Below, one piece after another: positions 1 to 8,392 of a DNA stretch of 64,000 nucleotides. This DNA is from Clostridiaceae bacterium (GTDB lineage: Bacteria; Bacillota; Clostridia; Oscillospirales; Butyricicoccaceae). The notes under the pieces are model-generated. The model saw only the letters and a list, made by a program, of their open reading frames with translations. It made no database searches and was not told the origin of the DNA. The stretch spans positions 25,353 through 89,352 of the forward strand of contig QXXE01000010.1 in NCBI GenBank assembly GCA_009911355.1, written 5' to 3'. The position numbers and the translations under genes are program-made. The first letter of the stretch is position 1. Every line of letters starts with the position of its first letter.

Positions 1-55
1 TGTCGGAAATTTTGTAGTCCCCGCCGGTGTCGAGTAGAATATCTAACACGCCCAT
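1..55 (-). CDS. Baseplate-region protein, N-terminal fragment
   Basis: Only the first 18 codons are in the window (starting MGVLDILLDTGGDY). The start ATG at 55-53 follows an AGGAGG-like site just upstream of it. It is the next gene after PAAR in the tail operon, where contractile-tail phages usually carry a gp25-like baseplate wedge or a related small baseplate protein. Too little sequence is visible to name the family; the role is inferred from position alone. Confidence 0.5.
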   Translation of the reverse strand, partial: MGVLDILLDTGGDYKISD

Positions 56-72
56 TCCTCCTTTCCTGCGGG

Positions 73-363
73 TCATCCGCCGATGAACACGTTCCCGCTC
101 CCGTCCTGGACGGCCCCGCCGATTGATACGCTGTCGCCCACCCTCCCGGCGGGGCGCCCGTTAATGTTTACCGTGGAACTTCCGGCGGCGATGTAATCAG
201 AGTGGCCGGGGTGGGCCACGCACCCGTGGGAGGCGTAATGATCTCCCAGGCGTCCGGCTCCCCGGCCATTGATGTTCACATCCCCGCTATACTCCACCAG
301 GGGGACAGGTGGGCAGGCGTCATGCCCGGTGCAGTTGTCCCCTTGCCGTGTAGCTGCTGGCAT
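73..363 (-). CDS. PAAR-domain spike-tip protein
   Basis: A 96-residue protein with the layout of PAAR proteins: two glycine-rich repeats containing VNINGR-A-RLGD and VNINGRPAGRVGD, separated by a His/Cys-bearing stretch (HYASHGCVAHPGHSD). PAAR proteins form the sharp, metal-binding tip on the central spike of contractile tails. It lies directly after the Gp138-type spike gene, as expected for spike plus tip. The family assignment is firm; the metal ligands (His and Cys residues) are inferred from family knowledge. Confidence 0.9.
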   Translation of the reverse strand: MPAATRQGDNCTGHDACPPVPLVEYSGDVNINGRGAGRLGDHYASHGCVAHPGHSDYIAAGSSTVNINGRPAGRVGDSVSIGGAVQDGSGNVFIGG

Positions 364-375
364 ACGATCCCCTCC

Positions 376-918
376 TCAGTTCAGGTCAATCCTCCCGGCG
401 TTGACCTTAAAACTTTCGCTGGCGTTGATGACAAACCTCTTGCAGTCAGCTTGAATAAGGCCGTCCTTTTTGACGGTGATCCGGGTTCCGCTGACATCAA
501 CGATGATGGCGTCCTGCTTGCAGGCGTCTGCCACAACGGTATTTGCAGGGGCAAACAGGCCGGGGATTGCCACCGCGTTTGTGAGGTCAAACCGCAGGTC
601 TGTCCCCGTGTCCTGTCCGTACATCCAGTAGTCAAGGGATTGCTCAGAAATAATGAGCAGGCAGCCGTCCCCCGGCTTTACCGGGAACGCTACGGTCGCC
701 TGCTGGTTCATGTGCTGCTGGAACAGCACGGGGACGCCGCTGATCTGCGGATAGTCGATGATGTTCCCGCCCTTCGTGGTGTACTTCATAACGGGTTTTA
801 CAACGGCCTGCCCCTTGGCCGGGTCATAGGACACGATAGTTCCAGGGACAGCGGTATGGATGGACTGAGCCGCCGCCTGCGCCATGTTCTTGATCTCCTG
901 TACCAGTTCAGAGTTCAT
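376..918 (-). CDS. Baseplate central spike, Gp138 N-terminal-domain type
   Basis: About 180 residues. The start is placed at ATG 918 because GGAGG lies 7 bases upstream and the ATG overlaps the TGA of the hub gene (ATGA). The N-terminal half reads like the OB-fold of Gp138/gp5-type membrane-piercing spikes (VPGTIVSYDPAKGQAVVKP, then PGDGCLLIISEQSLDYWM). The C-terminal third is a short beta-rich tail (VSGTRITVKKDG...VINASESFKVNAG) typical of a trimeric beta-helix needle. PAAR follows, so spike and tip are adjacent. Confidence 0.82.
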   Translation of the reverse strand: MNSELVQEIKNMAQAAAQSIHTAVPGTIVSYDPAKGQAVVKPVMKYTTKGGNIIDYPQISGVPVLFQQHMNQQATVAFPVKPGDGCLLIISEQSLDYWMYGQDTGTDLRFDLTNAVAIPGLFAPANTVVADACKQDAIIVDVSGTRITVKKDGLIQADCKRFVINASESFKVNAGRIDLN

Positions 919-1760
919 TTGCCCACCTCCAGCAGACGGGCGGTGCATTGCCATGTCGAACCGTCCGTGTCGCCCTCAATCTCAATACTGTAAACCCGGA
1001 AATAGCCGGTGACTACCTTGCTTTTCAGGTAGACGTAATCATCAACCCCAATGGCAGCGTTCATCAGGAACTCGACATCCCAGCCCTCCACATCCTTGCC
1101 GCTGTCATCGTCCGCCGTAACGGTGATTTCCTGGGGGAACCCGATCATGCCGGTTTCCTCGGAGAGAACAAAGACCTCTTGGCTCATAACGTCCCCAGGC
1201 TTTTTGATTTGCAGCACCCCGTTCTGGATGCTCCAGGTCAGGTTGGACGCATTGCAAATAATGCTGAGGGCGTTCTTCGCAAGGCCCACGAAACTGTACC
1301 CGTTCGGGATGTCAGAAAACTCCGCGTTGTAGGAATAGCTGACGGCCACCCCCATTTGCCCCGCGATGTCATCCAGGATGGTCTTTGAATTTACCTTCCC
1401 TGAATACGACAGGGTGATGTAGGTGTCCTTCGTGGCAATGAGGCCGTCCTCGACCTCGATGGTAGTTTTTTTATCTGTTCCGTCCGGGCAGGTGGATACA
1501 AAGGAAACGCCCCCGGCGAATACCAGGGGCATGACGCTCCCATACCCCGCATAAAGGGCCACAGCGCAGTTTTTAGCCTTGAGCAGGGCCTTGTGTTCAT
1601 CGTTCAGGTTCCACATCTCCACGCGGGCCGTGTTGGAGGTTTCCAGGTCGGTTTTTTCCAGGCTGAACGCAATGTGAAGTTCTGTCGTTTCAAAGCCGCT
1701 CCCACCTGCGGGGCCTGCAATCAGGCGGTAGGATCGGCCAAAGTTTGTATATCCGGCCAT
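915..1760 (-). CDS. Baseplate hub-like protein
   Basis: 281 residues, starting MAGYTNFGRSYRLIAGP. It sits between the baseplate plug and the spike, where contractile-tail phages encode the gp27/gpD-like hub. The sequence alternates beta-strand-like blocks with a domain starting near residue 120 (KVNSKTILDDIAGQMGVAV) that resembles the LysM-like or hub-domain segment of such proteins. No catalytic motif is seen. The hub role rests mainly on gene order and length. Confidence 0.65.
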   Translation of the reverse strand: MAGYTNFGRSYRLIAGPAGGSGFETTELHIAFSLEKTDLETSNTARVEMWNLNDEHKALLKAKNCAVALYAGYGSVMPLVFAGGVSFVSTCPDGTDKKTTIEVEDGLIATKDTYITLSYSGKVNSKTILDDIAGQMGVAVSYSYNAEFSDIPNGYSFVGLAKNALSIICNASNLTWSIQNGVLQIKKPGDVMSQEVFVLSEETGMIGFPQEITVTADDDSGKDVEGWDVEFLMNAAIGVDDYVYLKSKVVTGYFRVYSIEIEGDTDGSTWQCTARLLEVGK

Positions 1761-1772
1761 AGTGCCGCCTCC

Positions 1773-2084
1773 TTACTGAGCAGGAATGAACACGAATTTC
1801 GCTGTGCCGTTGTTGAAATCCCCACGGCCCACCACGTCCTGATTGCTCATGCAGCCGAATACGCCATAAGGCATATTATCATGGCCCATAAACAGGTTCA
1901 GGGGAAAACTGGGGACGATCTTCACCATGCGGACGATAGGAGCGCCCTGTGCATCGCTGAGGCTGAAATACCAGCGGCTTTCCGTGTCGTTGTAGGTGAA
2001 ACGGATTTGATAGACGATCCCGTTCAGAACGATGCGGGAAACGCTGTCGTTCATGTCTGGAACCGCGATGATGGTATAATCCAT
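1773..2084 (-). CDS. Baseplate plug protein, Pam3 gp18-like
   Basis: 103 residues with the compact beta-rich pattern of the phage baseplate plug family: IVLNGIVYQIRFTYND near residue 20, RWYFSLSD near 40, MVKIVPSFPLN near 60, and a C-terminal GRGDFNNGTAKFVF. In contractile cyanophage Pam3 this protein plugs the tube end in the baseplate. It lies between the Dit-like gene and the hub gene. The 143-bp gap upstream of it holds a tRNA-like element. Confidence 0.75.
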   Translation of the reverse strand: MDYTIIAVPDMNDSVSRIVLNGIVYQIRFTYNDTESRWYFSLSDAQGAPIVRMVKIVPSFPLNLFMGHDNMPYGVFGCMSNQDVVGRGDFNNGTAKFVFIPAQ

Positions 2085-2108
2085 GCCGCACCCTCGCTTT
2101 CAGTGTTG

Positions 2109-2190
2109 TGCTGGTGGCCGGAGTCGAACCGGCTCCGCCGGGGGGAAAGGATGATGAAAAGGCCCAGCGTGTGACCGTTCACCACCAGCA
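2109..2190 (-). ncRNA. tRNA-like element in the tail operon
   Basis: On the minus strand, starting at 2189, GCTGGTG pairs perfectly with CACCAGC, giving a 7-bp acceptor-like stem followed by an unpaired A. Next to it is a perfect T-arm: stem GCCGG/CCGGC around the consensus loop TTCGACT. In place of normal D and anticodon arms there is only a minimal GA-ACGG-TC and a 7-bp stem (CGCTGGG/CCCGGCG) with a pyrimidine-rich loop. No CCA is encoded. It could be a degenerate tRNA, a tRNA mimic or a processing signal; it is not a standard decoding tRNA. Confidence 0.55.
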
Positions 2191-2195
2191 TATAG

Positions 2196-2221
2196 GCCCC
2201 GCCGCCAGATGACGGCGGGGC
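2196..2221 (-). terminator. GC-rich hairpin upstream of the tRNA-like element
   Basis: GCCCCGCCG and CGGCGGGGC form a perfect 9-bp stem around an 8-nt loop, between the Dit-like gene stop and the tRNA-like element. No U-run follows on the minus strand, so this may be an RNA-stability or processing hairpin, not a true terminator. Confidence 0.4.
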
Positions 2222-2227
2222 AAGGTA

Positions 2228-2803
2228 TTATATCAGCCCTGCGCCAGAGGCCAGGCCGTACAGAATGGAACCCTTGGACTTGCCGGAATCAGACGAACCG
2301 CCGGACGATCCACCGCCGGAACTTCCAGCGGTTGTGCTGGCAGTTCCCGCAGCAGCGCCGGTGGCCCCACTTTTCAGGTAGGATGCCGGGATCGTGGTGG
2401 TCTGCGACTTGGTGATCCTGATATGCTTGAGGCGGATCGGGATTTCACGCGCATACCCATACTCATTTGTCCGGCTGATCGTCAGGCTCTCAATAGCCAT
2501 GTTGTCATAGTGGGCGTCCGGCGTTGTCACCGAAACGAGTTCCTTTGCGTAGTAGAGTTCTTTCAGGGACTTCACTACGGAGTCCACCCGCCCGCCGCCT
2601 CCGAACCGGCTCTTGAAGGTGACGGGCTTATCCGACACGAAAAGGGTCATGCTCAGGTTTTCCGCGCTCAGGATGATGGAGTCGCCTATGGTGTAGCCGC
2701 TCTCCACGATGTACTCAGGGGAACTCGCCTCCATCGCGTACTCCTCATTGAGGAGCGCGTCAAACTCAATCCCGTTGATGTTGACGGGCTGTTTCGTTGC
2801 CAT
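2228..2803 (-). CDS. Dit-like phage tail protein
   Basis: 191 residues, starting MATKQPVNINGIEFDALL. The N-terminal ~130 residues match the Dit-like/baseplate-connector family of contractile-tail phages (VNINGIEFDA, then DSIILSAENLSMTLFVSDKPV and REIPIRLKHIRITKS). The C-terminal ~50 residues are a low-complexity Gly/Ser/Thr tail (SSGGGSSGGSSDSG) with no predicted fold. It lies directly after the tape measure gene, the usual position of the distal tail protein. Confidence 0.78.
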   Translation of the reverse strand: MATKQPVNINGIEFDALLNEEYAMEASSPEYIVESGYTIGDSIILSAENLSMTLFVSDKPVTFKSRFGGGGRVDSVVKSLKELYYAKELVSVTTPDAHYDNMAIESLTISRTNEYGYAREIPIRLKHIRITKSQTTTIPASYLKSGATGAAAGTASTTAGSSGGGSSGGSSDSGKSKGSILYGLASGAGLI

Positions 2804-2809
2804 GGCTCA

Positions 2810-5230
2810 TTACCCCCCTGCATACGCCAAAGCCCGTGCAAGGGCGCTGGTAGTGTCCTCAGTGGCGGAGTCAGCGGCCTTGGCGATATTCTTCTGGGCC
2901 GCACGATCCCCGTTGAACTCCTGATTGATCTCCACGTTCTGAGTGATGGTCTTGCTGACATTGCTGCTATTGGTGGTAGCGTTGTTTGTGGTGGAGACAG
3001 AGGGCTTGGCAGCTTGGGCAAAGGCGCTCACGCCGCCCAGGACTGTCCCCAGGGCAGCCCGGATGTCAGGGCCAGGGCCGATTTGTCCAGACATTCCCTC
3101 GGCCAAAGCGCCGACAGCGCCCTCGACCTTCTTCTTGCCTGCCTGGATGCCCTTAGCCATGAGGTCAATCATGTCGGGCATATAGGTATGGAAGTCGGAC
3201 AGAGGCCCTTCATCAGGCTCAGAGAACCCCAGGAACCCCTTAATCTTGTCTGCCACTCCCTTTACGGCGTCACCAACGGCGCCGATGGCCCCCTTGATGC
3301 CGTCCACGATGCCCATGATGATGTCGCGGCCCCACTGGAGGGCCTGCGCGGGCAGTCCCTTGATCCAGTCGATGGCAGCGGTCAGCCCGTTCACGATGGC
3401 GTCCTTGATGTTGCCGATGGTGCCGGTGATGCTGGTAAGGATATTGGTAAACGCGGTCGTGATGGCGTTCCAGATGTTGTTGGCGATGTCGGAGATGAAT
3501 CCCCAAATGGTGGAGAAGATGTTGGAAATCACGTTCCAGATGGCAGTCAGGATCGTGCTGATGATGTTCTGAATACCATTCCACACATCAGAGGCCAGCT
3601 GCTTGACGTTCTCCCACAGGCCCGCCCAGTCCCCGGCAAATAGCGCGGAGAACACCGCGAACAGGTCTGCCAGGACATCCAGAACCGCGCTGAACACGGC
3701 CTTGATGGTTTCCCATACGCCGGAGAAATAGGCCATGATGGTGCTGCCCCAGGTTTCCCAAAAGGCTTTCAGGCCGTCAAAGACAGCTGTTGCCACCGTC
3801 TTGATGACATTCCAGACTGTGGTGAGCGTGTTCTTGATGCCAGTCCAGATGTTGGAGAACGCGGTCTTGATTTGTTCCCCGTGCTTGCTCCAAAACGCCT
3901 GCAACCCGCCGAACACGGTCGTTGCCACAGTTTTGATCGCGTTCCAGACGCCCAGCAGCACCGTCTTGATGACATTCCATGCCGCCGTCAGGCCGGATTT
4001 GATTTGCTCCCCGTGCTGGTTGAAAAAGTTCTTGATGCCGCCCCACACAGCGGAGCAGACAGACTTGATCGTGTTCCAGGCCGTCAGCAGGAAGGATTTG
4101 ACTTTCTCCCATGCTGCGGTAATCTTCTGGCGGACGGCCTCAGTATCGACACCAGCCTTTTCCAGGATCGTGCCGATGACCGAACCTTTTCCGCTCATAA
4201 AGTTGAAGAAATCCCAGGCGATGGCCGCGATTGCCACGATTGCCGCAGCTGCTATGCCTATCGGACTGGACAGCGCACTAAAGGCGGCTCCGGCGCCAGA
4301 TATAACGCCCTTGATTGCCTTGAACGCTGTGACCGCCTTGGTGATCCCGCTCTTGACCGTCACAAAGGCGGCGACCAGGGTGAGAACCTTCCCGGCCACC
4401 TTGACGATCAAATCCCTGTTCTGCACCAGCCATTCGGAAAAGGTGTTCAGCTTGTCGATGACGCTGACAACGGTATCGGAAATCTTTTTCTTGATTGCCT
4501 CGCCGTTCTGATCCCAGTATTGCCGGATGACCGAAAACAGGGCGCGTACTATGCCCTTGATGGCGTCACCAAAGGCCAGGAACACTTTCTTGATGTTATC
4601 CCATGTGGCCCGTATCTTCTCCCTCAGCGCATCGCAGTCAACGCCGGTTTGCTTTAGGATTTCTCCAATGAGGGAGTCCCTGCCCTGCATGAAGGCCACA
4701 AAATCTTCTATCAGCAGGGCAATGACAAGGAACACAGCTATCAGCATCAGCGTTGACGCCCGGATGCTCTTTACCAGGTTAAGCACGGTTCCCAGGCCGG
4801 ATGCAATCTTGGGTAGGTTCATCGCGGCCAGGATCGTGCCGCCTATGACGGCCAGCAGCTTTAGGGCGTTCTGCGTTCCTCCGAGCCGTTTCGTTATGGA
4901 GGCAAGGCGGGGCGTGATCCGGCGAACAAGGTCGATGCCCGCAGCGGACACCTTCTTGATGCCGCTGACAATCATCTTGGTAAAGCCCAGGGCCTCATCC
5001 ATTTCCTTGCCTACCTCAGACCAGTCCTCTTTCACCCCGTCCAGGGCCTCCGAAACGGCGTCAATAGACTTTATGGCAGAGATGATAGCGCCGATGGAAA
5101 AGCCTATGCCGATTGCTCCCAGGGCTTTTGTCGCGGTGTCCTTGAGTGCCTGGATGCTTTCTTCGGCCTTGCTTTCCGTCTTTTTGTCTACCTCATAGCC
5201 AAAAGCTATTGCGATGTCGCGGATTGTCAT
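2810..5230 (-). CDS. Tail tape measure protein
   Basis: 806 residues, the longest tail gene, placed after the tail-assembly chaperones. It has hydrophobic Ala/Ile/Gly-rich helices near residues 25-45, 135-170 and 290-340. Between about 360 and 600 there are repeated helical units built on W-x-x-I-K and HGEQIK (for example ...LTAAWNVIKTVLLGVWNAIKT). Such Trp-spaced repeats are typical of clostridial tape measures, whose length sets tail length. The far C-terminus carries a conserved-looking domain (GFSEPDEGPLSDFHTYMPDMIDLMAKGI). Confidence 0.93.
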   Translation of the reverse strand: MTIRDIAIAFGYEVDKKTESKAEESIQALKDTATKALGAIGIGFSIGAIISAIKSIDAVSEALDGVKEDWSEVGKEMDEALGFTKMIVSGIKKVSAAGIDLVRRITPRLASITKRLGGTQNALKLLAVIGGTILAAMNLPKIASGLGTVLNLVKSIRASTLMLIAVFLVIALLIEDFVAFMQGRDSLIGEILKQTGVDCDALREKIRATWDNIKKVFLAFGDAIKGIVRALFSVIRQYWDQNGEAIKKKISDTVVSVIDKLNTFSEWLVQNRDLIVKVAGKVLTLVAAFVTVKSGITKAVTAFKAIKGVISGAGAAFSALSSPIGIAAAAIVAIAAIAWDFFNFMSGKGSVIGTILEKAGVDTEAVRQKITAAWEKVKSFLLTAWNTIKSVCSAVWGGIKNFFNQHGEQIKSGLTAAWNVIKTVLLGVWNAIKTVATTVFGGLQAFWSKHGEQIKTAFSNIWTGIKNTLTTVWNVIKTVATAVFDGLKAFWETWGSTIMAYFSGVWETIKAVFSAVLDVLADLFAVFSALFAGDWAGLWENVKQLASDVWNGIQNIISTILTAIWNVISNIFSTIWGFISDIANNIWNAITTAFTNILTSITGTIGNIKDAIVNGLTAAIDWIKGLPAQALQWGRDIIMGIVDGIKGAIGAVGDAVKGVADKIKGFLGFSEPDEGPLSDFHTYMPDMIDLMAKGIQAGKKKVEGAVGALAEGMSGQIGPGPDIRAALGTVLGGVSAFAQAAKPSVSTTNNATTNSSNVSKTITQNVEINQEFNGDRAAQKNIAKAADSATEDTTSALARALAYAGG

Positions 5231-5239
5231 GTGGTTAAA

Positions 5240-5943
5240 TCACCTGCCTCTTTCCGCCTCCCTTTTGGCCTCCTCCGTTTTCGCGTTCGCAATGTCGGTG
5301 TCGGCGCGGTATAGGGCGTAGAGTTTAAGGGCCTCATCGAGGGTGTAGACCTCCTTCAACTCCCACATGGACGCCATGCGCTCTTTGATAAGCACATACA
5401 TCCGCATTTCCAGTTCGGTGAATCTGCTTACGTCAAATTCTCCGTACCGCCGGATTTCGCTTTCGTCACCTTCTCCACCAACGTACCGAGATCGCCAGAT
5501 TGGGTGGAGAGTTTCTTGAAAAAACCCTGGAAGTTGAGTTTCAGAACCTCCCAGGCCAGCAGGTACATATCCTGCAAATCCATGCAGAAAATCTCATTGA
5601 GTTCTTCCGCCGTGAGCAGCTGGGGCTTTTCATCGCCCACGCCCTCGAAATAGACGTTCTTATGGTCGATGAGCAGCTGCCGCATAAGGCTCTCCACCTT
5701 CTCGCCGGTGAGGGAGGCAAAGGCCCCCGACAGCGCGGGGGCCAGTTCCTCCACCTTCATGTCAAAGAGGTTGCCGCTCTCAGCGTCCAGCTGCTTGCCG
5801 ATCAGGGGGGCCGCCGCGCCCAGCATGGGTGTCACCAGGGCCACCAGATCGCCGGTCAGCCTGGAGGCGATGAGGGCGCCGAACGGGTAGATGTAATAGT
5901 TGTAGTCACCGATGGTCTTAGTTGTGGGGGTTTGCCGTTTCAT
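5240..5943 (-). CDS. Tail assembly chaperone, -1 frameshift fusion (GT-like)
   Basis: The zero-frame chaperone (5428-5943) contains the heptamer T TTT TTC in the correct phase at 5524-5518. A -1 slip there enters a frame that stays open to a TGA at 5242-5240, giving a fusion of about 234 residues. The added segment is a plausible domain (EIRRYGEFDVSRFTELEMR, then KERMASMWELKEVYTLDEAL). Programmed -1 frameshifting between two chaperone genes just upstream of the tape measure is a conserved feature of tailed phages (lambda G/GT). The fusion is inferred; an independent ATG-initiated small product cannot be excluded. Confidence 0.8.
5428..5943 (-). CDS. Tail assembly chaperone, zero-frame product (G-like, XkdN region)
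   Basis: 171 residues, starting MKRQTPTTKTIGDYNYYIYPF. Its Ala/Leu-rich helical N-terminal part (FGALIASRLTGDLVALVTPMLG) and its position between the tail tube and the tape measure fit the tail assembly chaperone that coats the tape measure during assembly. Normal termination is at 5428, about 30 codons after the slippery heptamer. Most ribosomes should make this short form and a minority the -1 fusion. Confidence 0.82.
   Translation of the reverse strand: MKRQTPTTKTIGDYNYYIYPFGALIASRLTGDLVALVTPMLGAAAPLIGKQLDAESGNLFDMKVEELAPALSGAFASLTGEKVESLMRQLLIDHKNVYFEGVGDEKPQLLTAEELNEIFCMDLQDMYLLAWEVLKLNFQGFFKKLSTQSGDLGTLVEKVTKAKSGGTENLT
5518..5524 (-). promoter_or_regulatory. -1 ribosomal frameshift slippery heptamer TTTTTTC
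   Basis: The minus strand reads GG-T TTT TTC AAG, with the heptamer in the X XXY YYZ phase relative to the chaperone start at 5943. Both the P-site (TTT) and A-site (TTC) codons can re-pair after a -1 slip. No obvious long downstream stem was worked out. Confidence 0.8.
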
Positions 5944-5972
5944 GTAACATCATCCTTTCCTTTCGCTGGGGG

Positions 5973-6392
5973 TTACTCCTCCATCGTGGCCTCGCCAGTC
6001 TGGATTTCCCACTCGTTGTTGTTGCTCTCCTTACCCCGGACGCGAGTAGCGGGTTTCGTGACCCAAGCCTGATCCGCCTGGGCCAGCAGCCCGCCGCGCA
6101 TATCCTTCACCATGATCGGGAAAGTTCCATCGCCGCCGGGGGACATATCAATGTTGTGCTGTTTCTGGAAGAACGAGTTGCTGTCCGAGGTCTGGAGCAG
6201 CGTGACCTTGATGAGCAGGGTGTTGTTCGGGCTGACCGCACGGGCGATCTCCCCGTCACACCCGTACTTATAGGTGATCCCATCGCCGCCGCTCTCCATC
6301 GACACAAAGCTGTCATCCGCAAGGCCGGTAACGAGATGGGAACCGCAGGCAATCGTGACTTCCTTCGCGTTATAGGTTTTGACCTGTCCCAT
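5973..6392 (-). CDS. Tail tube protein (DUF3277/Phage_tube_2 type)
   Basis: 139 residues, starting MGQVKTYNAKEVTIACGSHLV. The sequence matches the DUF3277 tail tube family: an early ITGLADDSFV-like block, GCDGEIARAVSPNNTLLIKVTLLQTS in the middle, and PIMVKDMRGG plus a C-terminal W-x-T-K segment. Tube proteins polymerise into the inner tail tube inside the sheath. It follows the sheath gene, and the chaperone gene comes next, as in Mu-like and Pam3-like myophages. Confidence 0.85.
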   Translation of the reverse strand: MGQVKTYNAKEVTIACGSHLVTGLADDSFVSMESGGDGITYKYGCDGEIARAVSPNNTLLIKVTLLQTSDSNSFFQKQHNIDMSPGGDGTFPIMVKDMRGGLLAQADQAWVTKPATRVRGKESNNNEWEIQTGEATMEE

Positions 6393-6411
6393 AGTTCAGT
6401 GTCCTCCCTTC

Positions 6412-7637
6412 TTACAGGTTGTCATAGGTCAGGTTGCCGTTGATCTCTACCATGTGGATAGCACCGGCAATCCGGGCCTGGAAACTGACCCCTTTCAGCT
6501 TGCGGGACGCTTTCTGAACGGCGGTCAGGTTCGCGGCCAGGGGAACCTTCGTAACGTAGCCGGGGATTTCGTTCTGATCCTCATCGTACTCAGTGGGGGC
6601 GATGCCGCCCGCCTGCTGGCCGGCCTTGAGGCTGGCAATCATCTGGTTCTGCACCAGGCCGATGCCGCCGTCCGTGTAGGGGATTTTCTTGTTCGTCACC
6701 AGCAGGTTCACGACACGCACCTGCATATCGTTTTGCAGCCAGTCACGGAAACGGATCAGGTCAATCCACTCCCCGGATGCAGTCTTGCCGAGCATGGTAA
6801 TGTTCCGGGACGCCACGGTGTTGAAGTAGTTGAGGTTGGCCTCCTCGAACTTCTTTACAGTGGCCGTTTTGATCTTGGAGGGGCTGATAGAGGCCAGGGC
6901 CTTAAACACCCACGTTTCAGAACCGGGATCATACCGCAGGATTTTGGCGCAGGCGGCCACATGAAGGAAATAGTTGGCAGCAGGGATTTCATTCTCCGGC
7001 TGTCCCACATACTCCCGGCCATAAAAGCCAAATGTGCGGAAATAGACGTTGCGGACGGGCGGGGTTTCGCTCATAGTGGTGTAGGCAAACATCTTGGTCT
7101 GCGCCTCAGTCCACTCCGCGATCTCCTCATACCTGTCCTCGCTGATACCGGCTGGGCAGATGACGTACCACCCATTGGTTTCCAGGGCGCGGGCCAGAGT
7201 GACGCCCAGGGCCTCCAGACCGTCATCAGCAGCAGCCAGGGCAGCAACCTCAGCGCCCTCATTCTCGCCGCCGGTTTCCTTGGGAGTATCGGGATTGCTC
7301 CCACCATCCTCGCCGGTAGCGGGGGGATCGGTCGTTTCATCGGGATCGGGAGCAGGGGCGGGCTGTTGCGTGGCAACATAGACCGCCGTGGGCTTGGGGA
7401 CTGAGAAAAGGCGACATTGATCGCCCGCCCGACAGGATCGGCGTCATCGCCGGTCGTGACATACCCGGCGTCCTGCGCCTCCTGCGCGGACGAATACACG
7501 GTGACGGGTGGAATTTCCCCATTGGGTTTCGCAGGCGCGGGGCCTACGATCAGAACAGCGTCAAAGGCGGCGCTGTCCACGATAGGGGAGGAAATTTCGA
7601 TGTCAACCGTACAAATTCTTTCCAGGTTGGAACTCAT
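6412..7637 (-). pseudogene. Tail sheath protein (DUF3383), interrupted by a frameshift
   Basis: The N-terminal part (7637 to about 7400, starting [37 protein letters not shown]) and the C-terminal part (through 6412, including RNVYFRTFGFYGREYVG and MQVRVVNLLVTNKKIPYTDGGIG) both match DUF3383 sheath proteins but lie in different frames. The switch falls at the C-tract 7396-7399; one extra C would restore ...[13 protein letters not shown]. The restored protein would be about 408 residues with an acidic Pro/Asp/Glu-rich insert after residue ~90. No canonical slippery heptamer is in phase, so a mutation or an assembly indel is more likely than programmed shifting. Confidence 0.82.
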
Positions 7638-8392
7638 TGATCGGATTCCTCCTTTTGATACTTGATTTCGACCTCAGTGAAGTAGCCGATTTCAGTTTCT
7701 TCGACCAGGGCTTTACTGCGGCCTCCGCTGGATGTTGGCTCATAGACAGGCTTGATCTCCACACCGTCCTCAGCATCATCCGGGGTGATGTAACCGGGTT
7801 CGGAACCGTCCCCGGTGTTTTCTGCGGCTCCAGGTGTATCGGGGGTTCCGGGTTCGCCTGGAGCGTCCGGCTCTCCGGGGTAGACGATGCTGCTTTCCCC
7901 CTGGATGCCGGTGTAGCCCACCGCCTTATGGACATAGCAAAAGACCAGTTCCACCATTGCGCGGAACTGGTAATCGGTATCGGTCACAAGCCCTGTAAGC
8001 TGCTGCACCGGGCCGTTGACTACGATGGTGGCGTTGATGCGGTCGCACCAGTGGATCACATACGGCGATTCCAGATAGTCCACAAAATCGGTCATGTCAT
8101 CGACCGCAGTATCTTCCATGGTTACAAAGCCGTCCGGCCCAGGGGAACCTTCCGCACCGTTGGTGTAAAGGTCGATCTGGAGGGGCAGCTTGGTTTGGTA
8201 GTACGACACCATACGGTCATTTACCATGCGCTGAACCGGGAATTGATCTCTTGTCGGAGAACCCGGCGTGATGCAGACGTAAGGGCTTTTGCTCTTGACA
8301 TTGGCACTCTGGCCGGAAAAGCCCACCACAGCGCCGGTAAAGTATTTCTTTGTGATGTTCTCAATGTGGCGTTTGGCCTCACGAACTGTCAC
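7634..8392 (-). CDS. Neck terminator protein, gp12-like
   Basis: About 252 residues from GTG 8392, chosen because GGAGG lies 8 bases upstream; the open frame extends further but its extra N-terminus overlaps the previous gene without a good start. The core ([38 protein letters not shown]) matches the phage neck terminator family that caps the tail below the head. A Pro/Glu/Gly/Asp-rich linker ([17 protein letters not shown]) precedes a short C-terminal tail. It overlaps the sheath start by 4 bases. Confidence 0.72.
   Translation of the reverse strand: MTVREAKRHIENITKKYFTGAVVGFSGQSANVKSKSPYVCITPGSPTRDQFPVQRMVNDRMVSYYQTKLPLQIDLYTNGAEGSPGPDGFVTMEDTAVDDMTDFVDYLESPYVIHWCDRINATIVVNGPVQQLTGLVTDTDYQFRAMVELVFCYVHKAVGYTGIQGESSIVYPGEPDAPGEPGTPDTPGAAENTGDGSEPGYITPDDAEDGVEIKPVYEPTSSGGRSKALVEETEIGYFTEVEIKYQKEESDQ

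Noticed and set aside
2109..2190. Functional tRNA gene
   Set aside because: Acceptor and T-arm are present but the anticodon arm and D-arm cannot be drawn in standard form, and no anticodon loop can be assigned.
5240..5407. Separate 55-codon gene starting at an internal ATG (MRMYVLIK)
   Set aside because: No good ribosome-binding site, while a canonical slippery heptamer and an open -1 frame explain the sequence better as a frameshift extension.
7396..7399. Programmed frameshift in the sheath gene
   Set aside because: No X XXY YYZ heptamer in phase at the switch; sheath genes are not known to need one.
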